Made by a program: the position numbers and the translations under genes
Notes under the pieces: model-generated
What the model saw: the letters and a program-made list of their open reading frames with translations, nothing else
The model's database searches: none
Told to the model about the DNA's origin: nothing
Shown here: positions 34,248 through 46,400 of the stretch, in pieces
How the letters are laid out: each line of letters begins with the position of its first letter
Position numbering within the stretch: position 1 is the stretch's first letter
Assembly (NCBI GenBank): GCA_022376925.1
Contig: JAIOJX010000005.1
Coordinates: 8,522,501 to 8,586,500 of the forward strand
Reading direction: 5' to 3'
Source of the DNA: Tragulus kanchil
Lineage: Eukaryota > Chordata > Mammalia > Artiodactyla > Tragulidae
DNA length: 64,000 nt

Positions 34248-34514
34248 ATGCGGCGGCGACGCCAGCAGGAGTTGATGTCAACTGAACAATCCACACAGAG
34301 ACACTTGACAATGACTAAAACAACGAGTGATCATGAAATCAGAATACAAACCGAAAAAGAAATGGTTAAACTTCTGAAAAGGAAAACACACCATGAAAAC
34401 ACAGCAATCTTCAGAACTCCAATGCAGAAGAAAGTGAAGAACAAGATGAAGATGGACGATAATGGACAGAGCAGGGGAAGAGCAGTCGCTGGTATTGCTG
34501 AGGCTCGTCAATGA
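34248..34514 (+). pseudogene. Unidentified 88-codon ORF, possible retrocopy fragment
   Basis: An ATG in a short GC-rich leader (gcggcggcgacgcc) opens an 88-codon frame rich in Lys, Arg, Thr and Glu (for example EKEMVKLLKRK, FRTPMQKKVKNKMK). The following about 400 bases are AT-rich with 3'-UTR-like character. The abrupt GC-rich head in AT-rich intergenic DNA, with no splice-like interruptions, suggests a processed retrocopy. I do not recognise the parent gene and see no clear poly-A tail or target-site duplication. A second frame over 34415-34460 reads as an acidic stretch (AEESEEQDEDG), so a frameshifted pseudogene is as likely as an intact ORF. Not supported as a functional gene. Confidence 0.3.
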
Positions 34515-34687
34515 ATCTCAAGGTCAGAGAGAAGAATACCGGCTTTCTACCTTCTGAAGCTGATGCAGAAATTTCAGCTGTGAAATTTCACACCATGAGA
34601 ATGGAAGAGTGGAGGACAAACACGAAGTGCTGATGTGGTCTGGCTTAGAGTATGTCTAGTGGACTTTCTCCCCGATGCAGGTCATGG

Positions 34688-36833
34688 TGACTAGGTTTTT
34701 AGAGAAATAACCTATTCTTCCTTTGCCTTAAACATGTAGTTCTCAGAAGCAGGGTCTGCTGGTGGAGTTATCTGTTGCTTCGTGAGCAATTAAAGATGCT
34801 TGTTCTTTTTTCTGTTGATCACAACTGCTTTAGAACTCAACAATGTAATATTTGTCCTCTTTCAGAACAGTGAAGGATAAAAGGAAAATGAACCAAAGGC
34901 AATTTACTATTCTCAATAAATAGGTGGGTACGATGTTTTTTGGGAAATTTTTGTAGCACTCCTGCAAATAACTGTTTTATGTTTAGACGGTATAAATACT
35001 GATATGCATGTTAGCTAGAATAACTTGAGAGCTGGCTGAGCTTTTGTTCTCTGTAGCGCATTGACAGATTTTTTAAATGCTGCTCATCAAAACGTCCTAT
35101 TTTTTAAAAAAGCCTTTGGGAAAACTTCCAGGGCCACACTTCTGATGTTTCTTTGCTGCCAGCACTTAACTGCAGCGTTGCATTATGTGAAGAGATGGAA
35201 AATACCCATGTGTATCATGCATTTTGACTGGAGAAAGCCATGACGCAGCACCAAACTTGATGGAACATTAAAATTGGCTGGAATTTCCTAGAACTTCCTC
35301 TGGGCTCAGCAAGATAATCTCAACTAACCATTGAGTACAGTAAACAAATGTTTAGTATCCCAACAATGAGGCACACTGCTCAGGACCTTAAGGGCATCTT
35401 CTTAGAACAGCACCTCACCATTCTGAAATGCTTACTGGTCACAGAACAGCTCCCGCTCAGCAGCATGCCAACATGGACCAGAGTGAGTGATCCATTCCCA
35501 GCACACTCTCTGCCAACCTTCGTTGCTGGAGGACCAAACAAAGACCGGAGGAAAAGACACAGAGCTTCTTCCATTAACTATGCACAGCTTCCATTAACCT
35601 CCCTATCTGTCTCACTTCAAATTTTTTCTTAGTATCTGTGCATGGCGGAACATCCTGCATATTCTTCCTTGAGGAAGCTTAAGAATGAGAGCAGTGAAAT
35701 GAGATGAAAGCATCTTAAGCATAATTAAGAAATATTTCAACAGACCAGAGGTCCCTTTTTCCCTAATTTAATGACTAGGTTTTTAGAGAAATAACCTATT
35801 CTTCCTTTGCCTTAAACATGTAGTTCTCAGAAGCAGGGTCTGCTGGGGGAGTTATCTGTTGCTTCGTGAGCAATTAAAGATGCTTGTTCTTTTTTCTGTT
35901 GATCACAACTGCTTTAGAACTCAACAATGTAATATTTGTCCTCTTTCAGAACAGTGAAGGATAAAAGGAAAATGAACCAAAGGCAATTTACTATTCTCAA
36001 TAAATAGGTGGGTACGATGTTTTTGGAATTTCTGTAGCACTCCTGCAAATAACTGTTTTATGTTTAGACGGTATAAATACTGATATGCATGTTAGCTAGA
36101 ATAACTTGAGAGCTGGCTGAGCTTTTGTTCTCTGTAGCGCATTGACAGATTTTTAACTGCTGCTCATCAAAACGTCCTATTTTTTAAAAAAGCCTTTGGG
36201 AAAACTTCCAGGGCCACACTTCTGATGTTTCTTTGCTGCCAGCACTTAACTGCAGCGTTGCATTATGTGAAGAGATGGAAAATACCCATGTGTATCATGC
36301 ATTTTGACTGGAGAAAGCCATGACGCAGCACCAAACTTGATGGAACATTAAAATTGGCTGGAATTTCCTAGAACTTCCTCTGGGCTCAGCAAGATAATCT
36401 CAACTAACCATTGAGTACAGTAAACAAATGTTTAGTATCCCAACAATGAGGCACACTGCTCAGGACCTTAAGGGCATCTTCTTAGAACAGCACCTCACCA
36501 TTCTGAAATGCTTACTGGTCACAGAACAGCTCCCGCTCAGCAGCATGCCAACATGGACCAGAGTGAGTGATCCATTCCCAGCACACTCTCTGCCAACCTT
36601 CGTTGCTGGAGGACCAAACAAAGACCGGAGGAAAAGACACAGAGCTTCTTCCATTAACTATGCACAGCTTCCATTAACCTCCCTATCTGTCTCACTTCAA
36701 ATTTTTTCTTAGTATCTGTGCATGGCGGAACATCCTGCATATTCTTCCTTGAGGAAGCTTAAGAATGAGAGCAGTGAAATGAGATGAAAGCATCTTAAGC
36801 ATAATTAAGAAATATTTCAACAGACCAGAGGTC
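34688..36833. repeat. Tandem duplication 11 (offset 1080-1084)
   Basis: Copy A 34688-35752, copy B 35772-36833. The 19-base link (35753-35771) resembles sequence further on past copy B (ccctaatttaatgac versus ccttaatttaatgat near 36870). Copy B differs near its start by several T/A-run indels (tttttggaatttctg for ttttttgggaaatttttg). Confidence 0.95.
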
Positions 36834-38791
36834 AAATAACTTTAACATAAATCTTGATATAAAATATGACCTTAATTTAATGATAGACACATACATCAAA
36901 TTCTACAGTTAAGCCAGAGTTTCCTCTAAGAACTTTTTAAAAAGCATTGAAACTAGGAGAGTTTTAAAAATTGGCTTTATCCTTACAGTTGATATCTGGA
37001 AACAAAGCTCCAAGGTGTATATAGGCCATTTAATCACTGGATATTTGCTTCTGGGCCTTCCGCTGAGTGCATTAAATGAGGATAACTACCTGTTAAGTGG
37101 CCATTGTTTGAACTTTTACTCTCTGAAGGCCTCTCATTGCAGAAGACAGCTCTGAAACAACATTTCATTTCTCTGTGATTTCTCTTGGTGGTACTCTGGG
37201 GACATTTTAGTTGAGTCGTTTGTAATGGAACATGATTGCTGCCATGAATCAAATTAGGAGGTATTAGTTTCCAATTCTTTGAGGAAGTAAATGTTGGAGA
37301 AGTGTGGAGAGAAGGAATATATTTCATAAGATACTGCAACAAAGGTCAGGGCTGACCACTGATTAGTAGGTATTTTCGTATGTGCTTAAACATCAGTAAT
37401 GGGCAGCAAAGGATATTACCAGTGAGTAGAAGAAATTTTTGAGCTTGAACAAAGACTGCAGTGTGGATTTTGTCTCCATTAAGTCTGAGTGTAAAGAAAA
37501 AAAACCCTGATGTTCAAATAGAAAGCAATCCACTGTAGTTCTACTTCTGGGTTTTATTTATTAATACAATCATTTGTTGAGTTTATTCCTTAACTGAGTC
37601 ATAGTCTTTCTAGCAAGTGTACATTGAATACTTTTGTTTCATGCTCAAGATAGAATCAGTCAAAATGCTAGCAGCATGCCAACATGGACCAGAGTGAGTG
37701 ATCCATTCCCAGCACACTCTCTGCCAACCTTCGTTGCTGGAGGACCAAACAAAGACCGGAGGAAAAGACACAGAGCTTCTTCCATTAACTATGCACAGCT
37801 TCCATTAACCTCCCTATCTGTCTCACTTCAAATTTTTTCTTAGTATCTGTGCATGGCGGAACATCCTGCATATTCTTCCTTGAGGAAGCTTAAGAATGAG
37901 AGCAGTGAAATGAGATGAAAGCATCTTAAGCATAATTAAGAAATATTTCAACAGACCAGAGGTCAAATAACTTTAACATAAATCTTGATATAAAATATGA
38001 CCTTAATTTAATGATAGACACATACATCAAATTCTACAGTTAAGCCAGAGTTTCCTCTAAGAACTTTTTAAAAAGCATTGAAACTAGGAGAGTTTTAAAA
38101 ATTGGCTTTATCCTTACAGTTGATATCTGGAAACAAAGCTCCAAGGTGTATATAGGCCATTTAATCACTGGATATTTGCTTCTGGGCCTTCCGCTGAGTG
38201 CATTAAATGAGGATAACTACCTGTTAAGTGGCCATTGTTTGAACTTTTACTCTCTGAAGGCCTCTCATTGCAGAAGACAGCTCTGAAACAACATTTCATT
38301 TCTCTGTGATTTCTCTTGGTGGTACTCTGGGGACATTTTAGTTGAGTCGTTTGTAATGGAACATGATTGCTGCCATGAATCAAATTAGGAGGTATTAGTT
38401 TCCAATTCTTTGAGGAAGTAAATGTTGGAGAAGTGTGGAGAGAAGGAATATATTTCATAAGATACTGCAACAAAGGTCAGGGCTGACCACTGATTAGTAG
38501 GTATTTTCGTATGTGCTTAAACATCAGTAATGGGCAGCAAAGGATATTACCAGTGAGTAGAAGAAATTTTTGAGCTTGAACAAAGACTGCAGTGTGGATT
38601 TTGTCTCCATTAAGTCTGAGTGTAAAGAAAAAAAACCCTGATGTTCAAATAGAAAGCAATCCACTGTAGTTCTACTTCTGGGTTTTATTTATTAATACAA
38701 TCATTTGTTGAGTTTATTCCTTAACTGAGTCATAGTCTTTCTAGCAAGTGTACATTGAATACTTTTGTTTCATGCTCAAGATAGAATCAGT
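36540..38791. repeat. Tandem duplication 12 (offset 1131)
   Basis: Copy A 36540-37660, copy B 37671-38791, about ten bases between. Chained with duplication 11, so the stretch 36540-36833 exists three times (also 35460-35752 and 37671-37964). I saw no mismatch within the copies. Confidence 0.95.
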
Positions 38792-39029
38792 AACCAAGGC
38801 TACTGACCATCTATTTGTTTTCTTTCCATGACCGTATCTACTGCCTTGTCTTGATTTATAAAAATCACTTGGGAAAAGTAGAAGTTTTTTTCTTTCAGAG
38901 AAATAATACAGAAATTACTGCTGTTATTTTGATGAGAAAAATTTTGTACAATGTGTTTTGATCTAAATAAAATACAAATTTTATTTTTTTTAAAGGAAGT
39001 TACCAAAAATATCCTTTATAATCATGTGC

Positions 39030-40045
39030 AAATTCCTTAACAAAATAGAAACAAATGGAATCCAGCAATACAGTAAGAGAATGATATACCATGAGAAAGT
39101 ACAGTTTATCCCAAGAATGTAAGGTTGGGATTATTTTTCATGTTTAAAAGTCAGTAAATATTATTCGTAACAGTGACAAACTAAAGGAATAAAACCACGG
39201 GATCTTTTCTATAGATGTGTAAAAGACACTAACAGATTAAAGAAAACTCTCATGATATTAAAAAAATTCTAACTAAATCAGAAATAGAACTTCCTCCACC
39301 TGATAAAAGATATCTATGAAAATCTTACAGTTCATAACATGCTCATTGGAGAGAGAATATAATGCTCATTGGAGAGAAAACCTTACAGTTAATATAATGC
39401 TCACTGTTTTCCCTCTCAGACTGGACACAAGGCAAAGATGTCTCCTTTTAATGTTGCTGTGGAGGCCCCAGCCAGGGCACTAGTGCAAGAAAATGAAACA
39501 CAGAGCATACACTGTGTTACAGGGAACCTATAAGAAACTATTGCTTATTATAAGTGAGCGAAGTTTAAAAAGCTGCATTGTTGATCTTCTAAAGTCAATT
39601 GTTCCTTATGCTTTACTGGTAATAAAATCTTTCATTTATGATAACAACTAAAACATAAAGTATTTAGAAATAAATTAAAAACATGCAAGACCTCTCTGCT
39701 AAAATATATAAAACACTGCTGAGAGAAATTAAGGAAAACCCAAATAAATGGCTTTATGTATCAATACCATGTTCATGGACTAGAAGACTTAAGTGAATCC
39801 AAAAGAGAAGAACAAAGTTGGAGGATATACTCTATCTGATTTTAAAATTTACTAGGGCTACATTAATTAAGATAGTGTGATACAGGCATAAGCACTGAGA
39901 AGTGTCAATGGAACAGGAAAGAGAGCCCAGAAATAGACTCACAGTGATAAAACCAATTTTCAAAAAAGGTACCAGGGCCATACATTGGGGACAAGGAAAA
40001 TATTTTCAGTAGAAGGTACTGGAATAATCAGATATCAACTGGGAA
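39030..40045 (+). mobile_element. Degraded L1 ORF2 3' half
   Basis: Sense L1 wording: 'atccagcaatacagtaagag', 'agatatctatgaaaatctta', 'tcaataccatgttcatggac', 'gatacaggcataagcac', 'tagactcacagtgataaaac'. Stops throughout. The last about 200 bases recur at 40921-41125 through tandem duplication 13. A short internal repetition (atgctcattggagag) lies near 39342-39376. Confidence 0.85.
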
Positions 40046-41994
40046 GTGTTTATTCAAGAGGAACCCAGATGTTTTTCAGCACGGCTCCTATTCAATGCAC
40101 TGATGTGAGGTACTTTTCTTTTCTATTCACACAGTAGTGATGTGGCGTCAGCTAATCAAAGCACTGTTTCTACTATTACTGCAAAAGATGTTCTTTTTCT
40201 TAAAGAAAAAACATTAACCGGGCTTCCCTGGTGGTCCAGTTGGTAAGGACACCGCCTTACAGTGCGAGGGGCGCTGGTTCGATCCCTGGCCTGGGAAGAT
40301 CCCACGTGCCGCGGAGCGGCTGGACCCATGTGTCCAATCACCGAGCCGGAGCTCTGGAGCGCATGCACCCATAGCCGGTGCTCTGCAGCGACAGACGCCA
40401 CCGTGATGGGAGGCCCACAGGAGCCAAAGAACAAAGACGGATGCAAACTAGATAAATGAAAAACCAAGAGAAGTGGCCCGCCTGCCCCCTCCCTCCCCAA
40501 CCTGCCCCCATCCAATAAATAAATAAATAAATAAAATCTTAAAAAAAAAAAAAAAACTTTTTAAGATATGAAAGCAACGCTTCCTCATGTATGACAACTT
40601 ACATGCTAAACTATAAAGTCAACAACAATTACTCATGATCACACAACCCAGAAATCACCCAACTGACCTTCTGGGTTGGCCTTTCTAATCTTCTGTATAA
40701 AGTGTCATAAAAACTGTACGATGCGCTTTCACCTAATATTATTTTGCATGGAATTTTCTTCTTTCGAAGACTCTGAGATTTTATGATGTCTGTTCGCCTA
40801 TAATATGACAATATTAGCTTTCATGTCAACATACGGTTATGCCACTTGCAATTGCATTTCCTGCAGACATAAATGTTGCCTGCCACCTGCCTCCAGACTG
40901 CGCTTCTGATGGACAGCTGTTTTAAAATTTACTAGGGCTACATTAATTAAGATAGTGTGATACAGGCATAAGCACTGAGAAGTGTCAATGGAACAGGAAA
41001 GAGAGCCCAGAAATAGACTCACAGTGATAAAACCAATTTTCAAAAAAGGTACCAGGGCCATACATTGGGGACAAGGAAAATATTTTCAGTAGAAGGTACT
41101 GGAATAATCAGATATCAACTGGGAAGTGTTTATTCAAGAGGAACCCAGATGTTTTTCAGCACGGCTCCTATTCAATGCACTGATGTGAGGTACTTTTCTT
41201 TTCTATTCACACAGTAGTGATGTGGCGTCAGCTAATCAAAGCACTGTTTCTACTATTACTGCAAAAGATGTTCTTTTTCTTAAAGAAAAAACATTAACCG
41301 GGCTTCCCTGGTGGTCCAGTTGGTAAGGACACCGCCTTACAGTGCGAGGGGCGCTGGTTCGATCCCTGGCCTGGGAAGATCCCACGTGCCGCGGAGCGGC
41401 TGGACCCATGTGTCCAATCACCGAGCCGGAGCTCTGGAGCGCATGCACCCATAGCCGGTGCTCTGCAGCGACAGACGCCACCGTGATGGGAGGCCCACAG
41501 GAGCCAAAGAACAAAGACGGATGCAAACTAGATAAATGAGAAACCAAGAGAAGTGGCCCGCCTGCCCCTCCCTCCCCAACCTGCCCCCCTCCAATAAATA
41601 AATAAATAAATAAAATCTTAAAAAAAAAAAACATTTAAGATATGAAAGCAACGCTTCCTCATGTATGACAACTTACATGCTAAACTATAAAGTCAACAAC
41701 AATTACTCATGATCACACAACCCAGAAATCACCCAACTGACCTTCTGGGTTGGCCTTTCTAATCTTCTGTATAAAGTGTCATAAAAACTGTACGATGCGC
41801 TTTCACCTAATATTATTTTGCATGGAATTTTCTTCTTTCGAAGACTCTGAGATTTTATGATGTCTGTTCGCCTATAATATGACAATATTAGCTTTCATGT
41901 CAACATACGGTTATGCCACTTGCAATTGCATTTCCTGCAGACATAAATGTTGCCTGCAACCTGCCTCCAGACTGCGCTTCTGATGGACAGCTGT
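39841..41994. repeat. Tandem duplication 13 (offset 1074-1080)
   Basis: Copy A 39841-40920, copy B 40921-41994, abutting directly. Differences are shorter C- and A-runs and a few changes at the SINE tail in copy B, an A/G (gataaatgaaaa versus gataaatgagaa), and tgccacc versus tgcaacc just before the join. It splits an L1 copy and doubles a SINE. Confidence 0.95.
40219..40556 (+). repeat. CHR-2-type SINE
   Basis: 'gggcttccctggtggtccag', 'gctggttcgatccctgg', 'gcggagcggctggacc', 'gagctctggagcgcatgc', tail (AAAT)n followed by poly-A. Duplicate at 41299-41632 with a shorter tail. Confidence 0.9.
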
Positions 41995-42615
41995 TTCTGG
42001 AGGACCTGCCAAGCGGCCCAGGACGCCCCCTCCACGGCCGCCCCCGTTTCTCAAGCCCCTGTCCAAGATGGGGCTGCACCCCTGAACAGGCAGGACGCAG
42101 GGCAGCCGTAACGGAGAATGCTTTATTTGACACTTAAACTCTTCCTTTAAACTTATGTTGTATGTTTGGTTGGTCTCTCGCCCCTGATGAAATTCAGGGC
42201 AGGTCACAAAACTGAACATTTCAAAATTATTTTTAAATATCCTGTTACGAGAAAAACCACAGAAGCTATCTCTAGGCAGCCACATTTAGAGCAGATAATC
42301 TGTTCTAAGGCCATGAGTGACTGCTGAAGTTCTGGCAACCTGAACGGAAAAGGCAAACTATGCTCTCTCCCAGGAATGCCAAAGTTAAGTCCAGAGGAAA
42401 GTCTGCCTGCAGCCAGAGCCCACAGGTGGACTGAAGACCAGAGAGGCGGAGTCTCTGAAGTGAGAAGACCGGAGGAAACGCATAAAGGAGAAGCAGATTT
42501 GCACCAAGAGGTTTTCCTGGATTCTGCCAGCTGTTAACTGCTGGTTTCACTTCCTTCCACAACTCCAGCTGCATTCCTGCCCCGGCTCCCTCTATCACTG
42601 TCACACCCAACTTCT

Positions 42616-44674
42616 TAAACTTTTTTTTTCCCTATAAAATCAAGTTTTTGTTAAAAGAACACAAGTAATACAGAAATGAGTACGAACTACGGGAAGTTTT
42701 AGCCTGTCAACAACCAGCCCTGTCCGTGAGCCCTCTTCTTGCTCCAAACATCCCTCGGCTTTGCCCACGGACGAGTCCTTCTCTCAGCGACTCCCTCCTT
42801 CTGAGGGTCCACGGCAGCGGTAAACTCGTAGTGTCTCTACTCACTGACTGAGGTGCCGACTGCAGAGGCACCCTGGCCATCTTTGCTCTTTTGAAATATC
42901 AGTGTCAGTTTTTTATGTATACTTTTCTGATTCAAGAGCGCATGTCGTCAGAAAGTCCATAGGATTTGATGTTCAGTGACTCCTTCAGATGACTTTTTAA
43001 TTCTACTCCCTTTGTGTTGTTCTCAGAAAGGAAATCAAGTTTTGTTTGTCTTACTATTAGTCCCAAGATAGTCACTAATTTTAATACTGAGAGAATAAGG
43101 CACTTCATTTTGGGGGGGTTCTGAGTGTCAATGAGTTTTGTTTTCAAAAACTTGCCTTCGGTAAGTCATAAATTTACATGGTATATTTTCCATGACTAAG
43201 ACAAAATTTACTCACATTGCTAAATTTGAAAGTTCCTGTATTACCAATATAATTTGTATTGCCTAGTGTAGCTCTAATGATATGTCTAGAAAACCAAAGA
43301 AAGCAAAGAATGAACACAACCCTAAAATGTCCTAATATTAATTTTTCAACATATGACTTAGAAAATTATCTTTATTACAGACTGTCTACCTTGGGTGAAA
43401 TATATTTAGCTTAGAAAACCAATCTGTAGAACATATTAGGTTTTAGAAACTTGGTTTCTTCACATTCTCAAACTATTGTGAAGTTTATTAAATTGAGTGA
43501 ATCAAACAAAAGCTCAATAGTCAACATTTGCTACGTGCTATAGGTGTTACAGCCAAAAAATATATATATATTTATTTATATATGTGTATATATATATATA
43601 TATATATAATAGTAGCCTCTGCCCTCCTTTACCTGGTAAAGCAGCTGGGAAGACACAGAGCTGCAGGAATAAAGCAAGACTGAGAATTCAGAATTTCTGA
43701 GATGCAGGGGTGAGTAAACTTTTTTTCCCTATAAAATCAAGTTTTTGTTAAAAGAACACAAGTAATACAGAAATGAGTACGAACTACGGGAAGTTTTAGC
43801 CTGTCAACAACCAGCCCTGTCCGTGAGCCCTCTTCTTGCTCCAAACATCCCTCGGCTTTGCCCACGGACGAGTCCTTCTCTCAGCGACTCCCTCCCTCTG
43901 AGGGTCCACGGCAGCGGTAAACTCGTAGTGTCTCTACTCACTGACTGAGGTGCCGACTGCAGAGGCACCCTGGCCATCTTTGCTCTTTTGAAATATCAGT
44001 GTCAGTTTTTTATGTATACTTTTCTGATTCAAGAGCGCATGTCGTCAGAAAGTCCATAGGATTTGATGTTCAGTGACTCCTTCAGATGACTTTTTAATTC
44101 TACTCCCTTTGTGTTGTTCTCAGAAAGGAAATCAAGTTTTGTTTGTCTTACTATTAGTCCCAAGATAGTCACTAATTTTAATACTGAGAGAATAAGGCAC
44201 TTCATTTTGGGGGGGTTCTGAGTGTCAATGAGTTTTGTTTTCAAAAACTTGCCTTGATAAGTCATAAATTTACATGGTATATTTTCCATGACTAAGACAA
44301 AATTTACTCACATTGCTAAATTTGAAAGTTCCTGTATTACCAATATAATTTGTATTGCCTAGTGTAGCTCTAATGATATGTCTAGAAAACCAAAGAAAGC
44401 AAAGAATGAACACAACCCTAAAATGTCCTAATATTAATTTTTCAACATATGACTTAGAAAATTATCTTTATTACAGACTGTCTACCTTGGGTGAAATATA
44501 TTTAGCTTAGAAAACCAATCTGTAGAACATATTAGGTTTTAGAAACTTGGTTTCTTCACATTCTCAAACTATTGTGAAGTTTATTAAATTGAGTGAATCA
44601 AACAAAAGCTCAATAGTCAACATTTGCTACGTGCTATAGGTGTTACAGCCAAAAAATATATATATATTTATTTA

Positions 44675-44713
<39 letters not shown>

Positions 44714-44815
44714 GTAGCCTCTGCCCTCCTTTACCTGGTAAAGCAGCTGGGAAGACACAGAGCTGCAGGAATAAAGCAAGACTGAGAATTCAGAATTTCT
44801 GAGATGCAGGGGTGA
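42616..44815. repeat. Tandem duplication 14 (offset 1097-1099)
   Basis: Copy A 42616-43714, copy B 43715-44815. Differences: T-run shortened by two at the start of copy B, one T/C (ccctccttctg versus ccctccctctg), ccttcggtaa versus ccttgataa, and a longer (TA)n in copy B. Confidence 0.95.
43558..43610. repeat. (TA)n-rich microsatellite
   Basis: TA/TATG repeats. The duplicated counterpart at 44656-44712 is several bases longer, the largest internal length difference within that duplicated pair. Confidence 0.9.
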
Positions 44816-45961
44816 GACATGGGAAGAAAAGTCAACCAAGCTAAGAACAGAGGCTACAAAGAGAGAGGCTGCACCTTGCAGTTCTAACAACGTTTCTGTC
44901 ATTCCCTTCTTGGGACTCCACTGAGACGAGCTGAAGCTGAAATCAGAGAGAACTTCCTGGAGAGTTACATTTGATTTGGGACCTGAAGGAAGAGACAGCA
45001 TTTGAAAGGCTAAACAGCTGAGTAGACACCATAAGCCAAAGTATGGAGGGGAGTATGTATTTAGTTTCGTACAAGAGCAACTAGCCTTCCTAGCGCTGGG
45101 AGCCACAGGAAACAGCACTGGGAGAGCACGGGGGAAGAGAGAAGACAGCGGATCTGAAGCCTGGAGACCATGGGAACTGCTGAGCAGAAGGGCTGCAGAG
45201 TGGAAGCCAGTTGGGGGATCAGTTGGGCGAGGTCGTGAAAGGCGCCTGGGAAGGGTGGAGACGAGCCTGTCGAGGTACCCAGGGCACTGCGGCAGCGGCC
45301 CCTCCACCAGACAGTGATGCAGTGTGAGGACCACTCAGCGTTTTCCAAGAAGGCAAACTATCTGTTCCGGAGCAATCATAGCCGGAGACGATACTAGGCG
45401 TCTTGTCAAAAAGAGCTGCGACATATGAGGCTGGAGCTCAGGAAACACAGAGAAGCAGGCGGACACCGGTTTAGCAGTCAGTGGCCCAGGGGCTATGGCT
45501 GAAGCCAAGAGAGTGAGGAGGATCCATCCAAGGAGGAACATGAATGGAGAACAGAGAAACGACAGTGGACAAGCACCGCATTGAGCGCAGAGGACAAGCA
45601 AAATGAGCCAGCGCGAGAGGGAACACATGGCTTGGGGGCAGGTGAGAGGAAGCCGGGGTGACCAGAGGACGGAGGCAGCAGGGTGGTCAAGGAGGAGGAC
45701 ACCATCACCCAGTGCTGGAAGGAGGTGAAGGAGCATGAAGATGAGGACCTTAGGACGAGAAGCGCTAATCACCACCGGGAGCAGGAAACCAGATCGCACA
45801 GATTACAGAGGAAAGGAGCCGTGAGGCAATAAGCCGGGGGACACGGCGGAATGAAGCAGCAGCTGGGAGGACAGGCTCTGCCGGCACCTCTGCCTGAATC
45901 CGGCCTCCACCCAGACGGGGCACGCCACGCACAGATGTTGACCTGTCTCCATGCACCCGAC
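44816..45961. other. GA-rich unique stretch with long antisense open frames
   Basis: Purine-rich on the plus strand, which depletes stop codons on the minus strand and gives open frames of up to 220 codons (44672-45334 and 45335-45799). The translations are Ser/Leu/Pro-rich with no recognisable domain, and the 220-codon frame runs into the (TA)n microsatellite. Possibly an old repeat. Not called as genes. Confidence 0.5.
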
Positions 45962-46400
45962 TGCACGGTGCGCCCCTCAAATTCACATCCCTCCCAGAAG
46001 CTCAGAATGTGACCTGATTTAGAAATAGTGTTGCTGCAGATGTCCCTAGTAGCGATGAAGTTATACTACAGTAGGGCGGGCGCTTAGTCCAATGACTGAC
46101 GGCCTCTTAAGAAGCGGAGACAACACGGAGGCACACACAGGGAAGACGAACCACGTGGATACGGAGGCAGAAACTGGAGTCAACTTGCACCTGCAAGCCA
46201 AGGAAAGCTCAGGACGGCTGGCAACATCAGAAGCTAGAAGAAGGGCATGGGATGGATTCCTTCCTAGGAACCTGAGAGGGCACAGCCTGTTGATTCTTTG
46301 AGTTTGGACTTCTAGCTTCCAGGACGGTGAGAAAAGACCCTTCTGCTGCTTTTTCAAGCCACCCATTTTTGTGGTACTTGGTTATGGCAGCACAAATCTA
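45962..46400 (+). mobile_element. MLT1-like (MaLR) solo LTR
   Basis: 'cagaatgtgacctgatttag', 'gttgctgcagatgtcc', 'ctgcaagccaaggaaagctc', 'cagaagctagaag', 'ggacttctagcttccag' and 'aagccaccca...ttgtggtacttgg' follow the MLT/MST LTR order in sense. No retroviral genes flank it. Confidence 0.75.

Noticed and set aside
632..41632. tRNA genes suggested by tRNA-like box sequences (for example gggttcaatccctg)
   Set aside because: These are the tRNA-derived heads of Bov-tA and CHR SINEs, not cloverleaf-forming tRNA genes.
44672..45799. Long minus-strand ORFs (220 and 154 codons)
   Set aside because: Purine-rich plus strand depletes minus-strand stops; one runs through a TA microsatellite. No homology or domain recognised.
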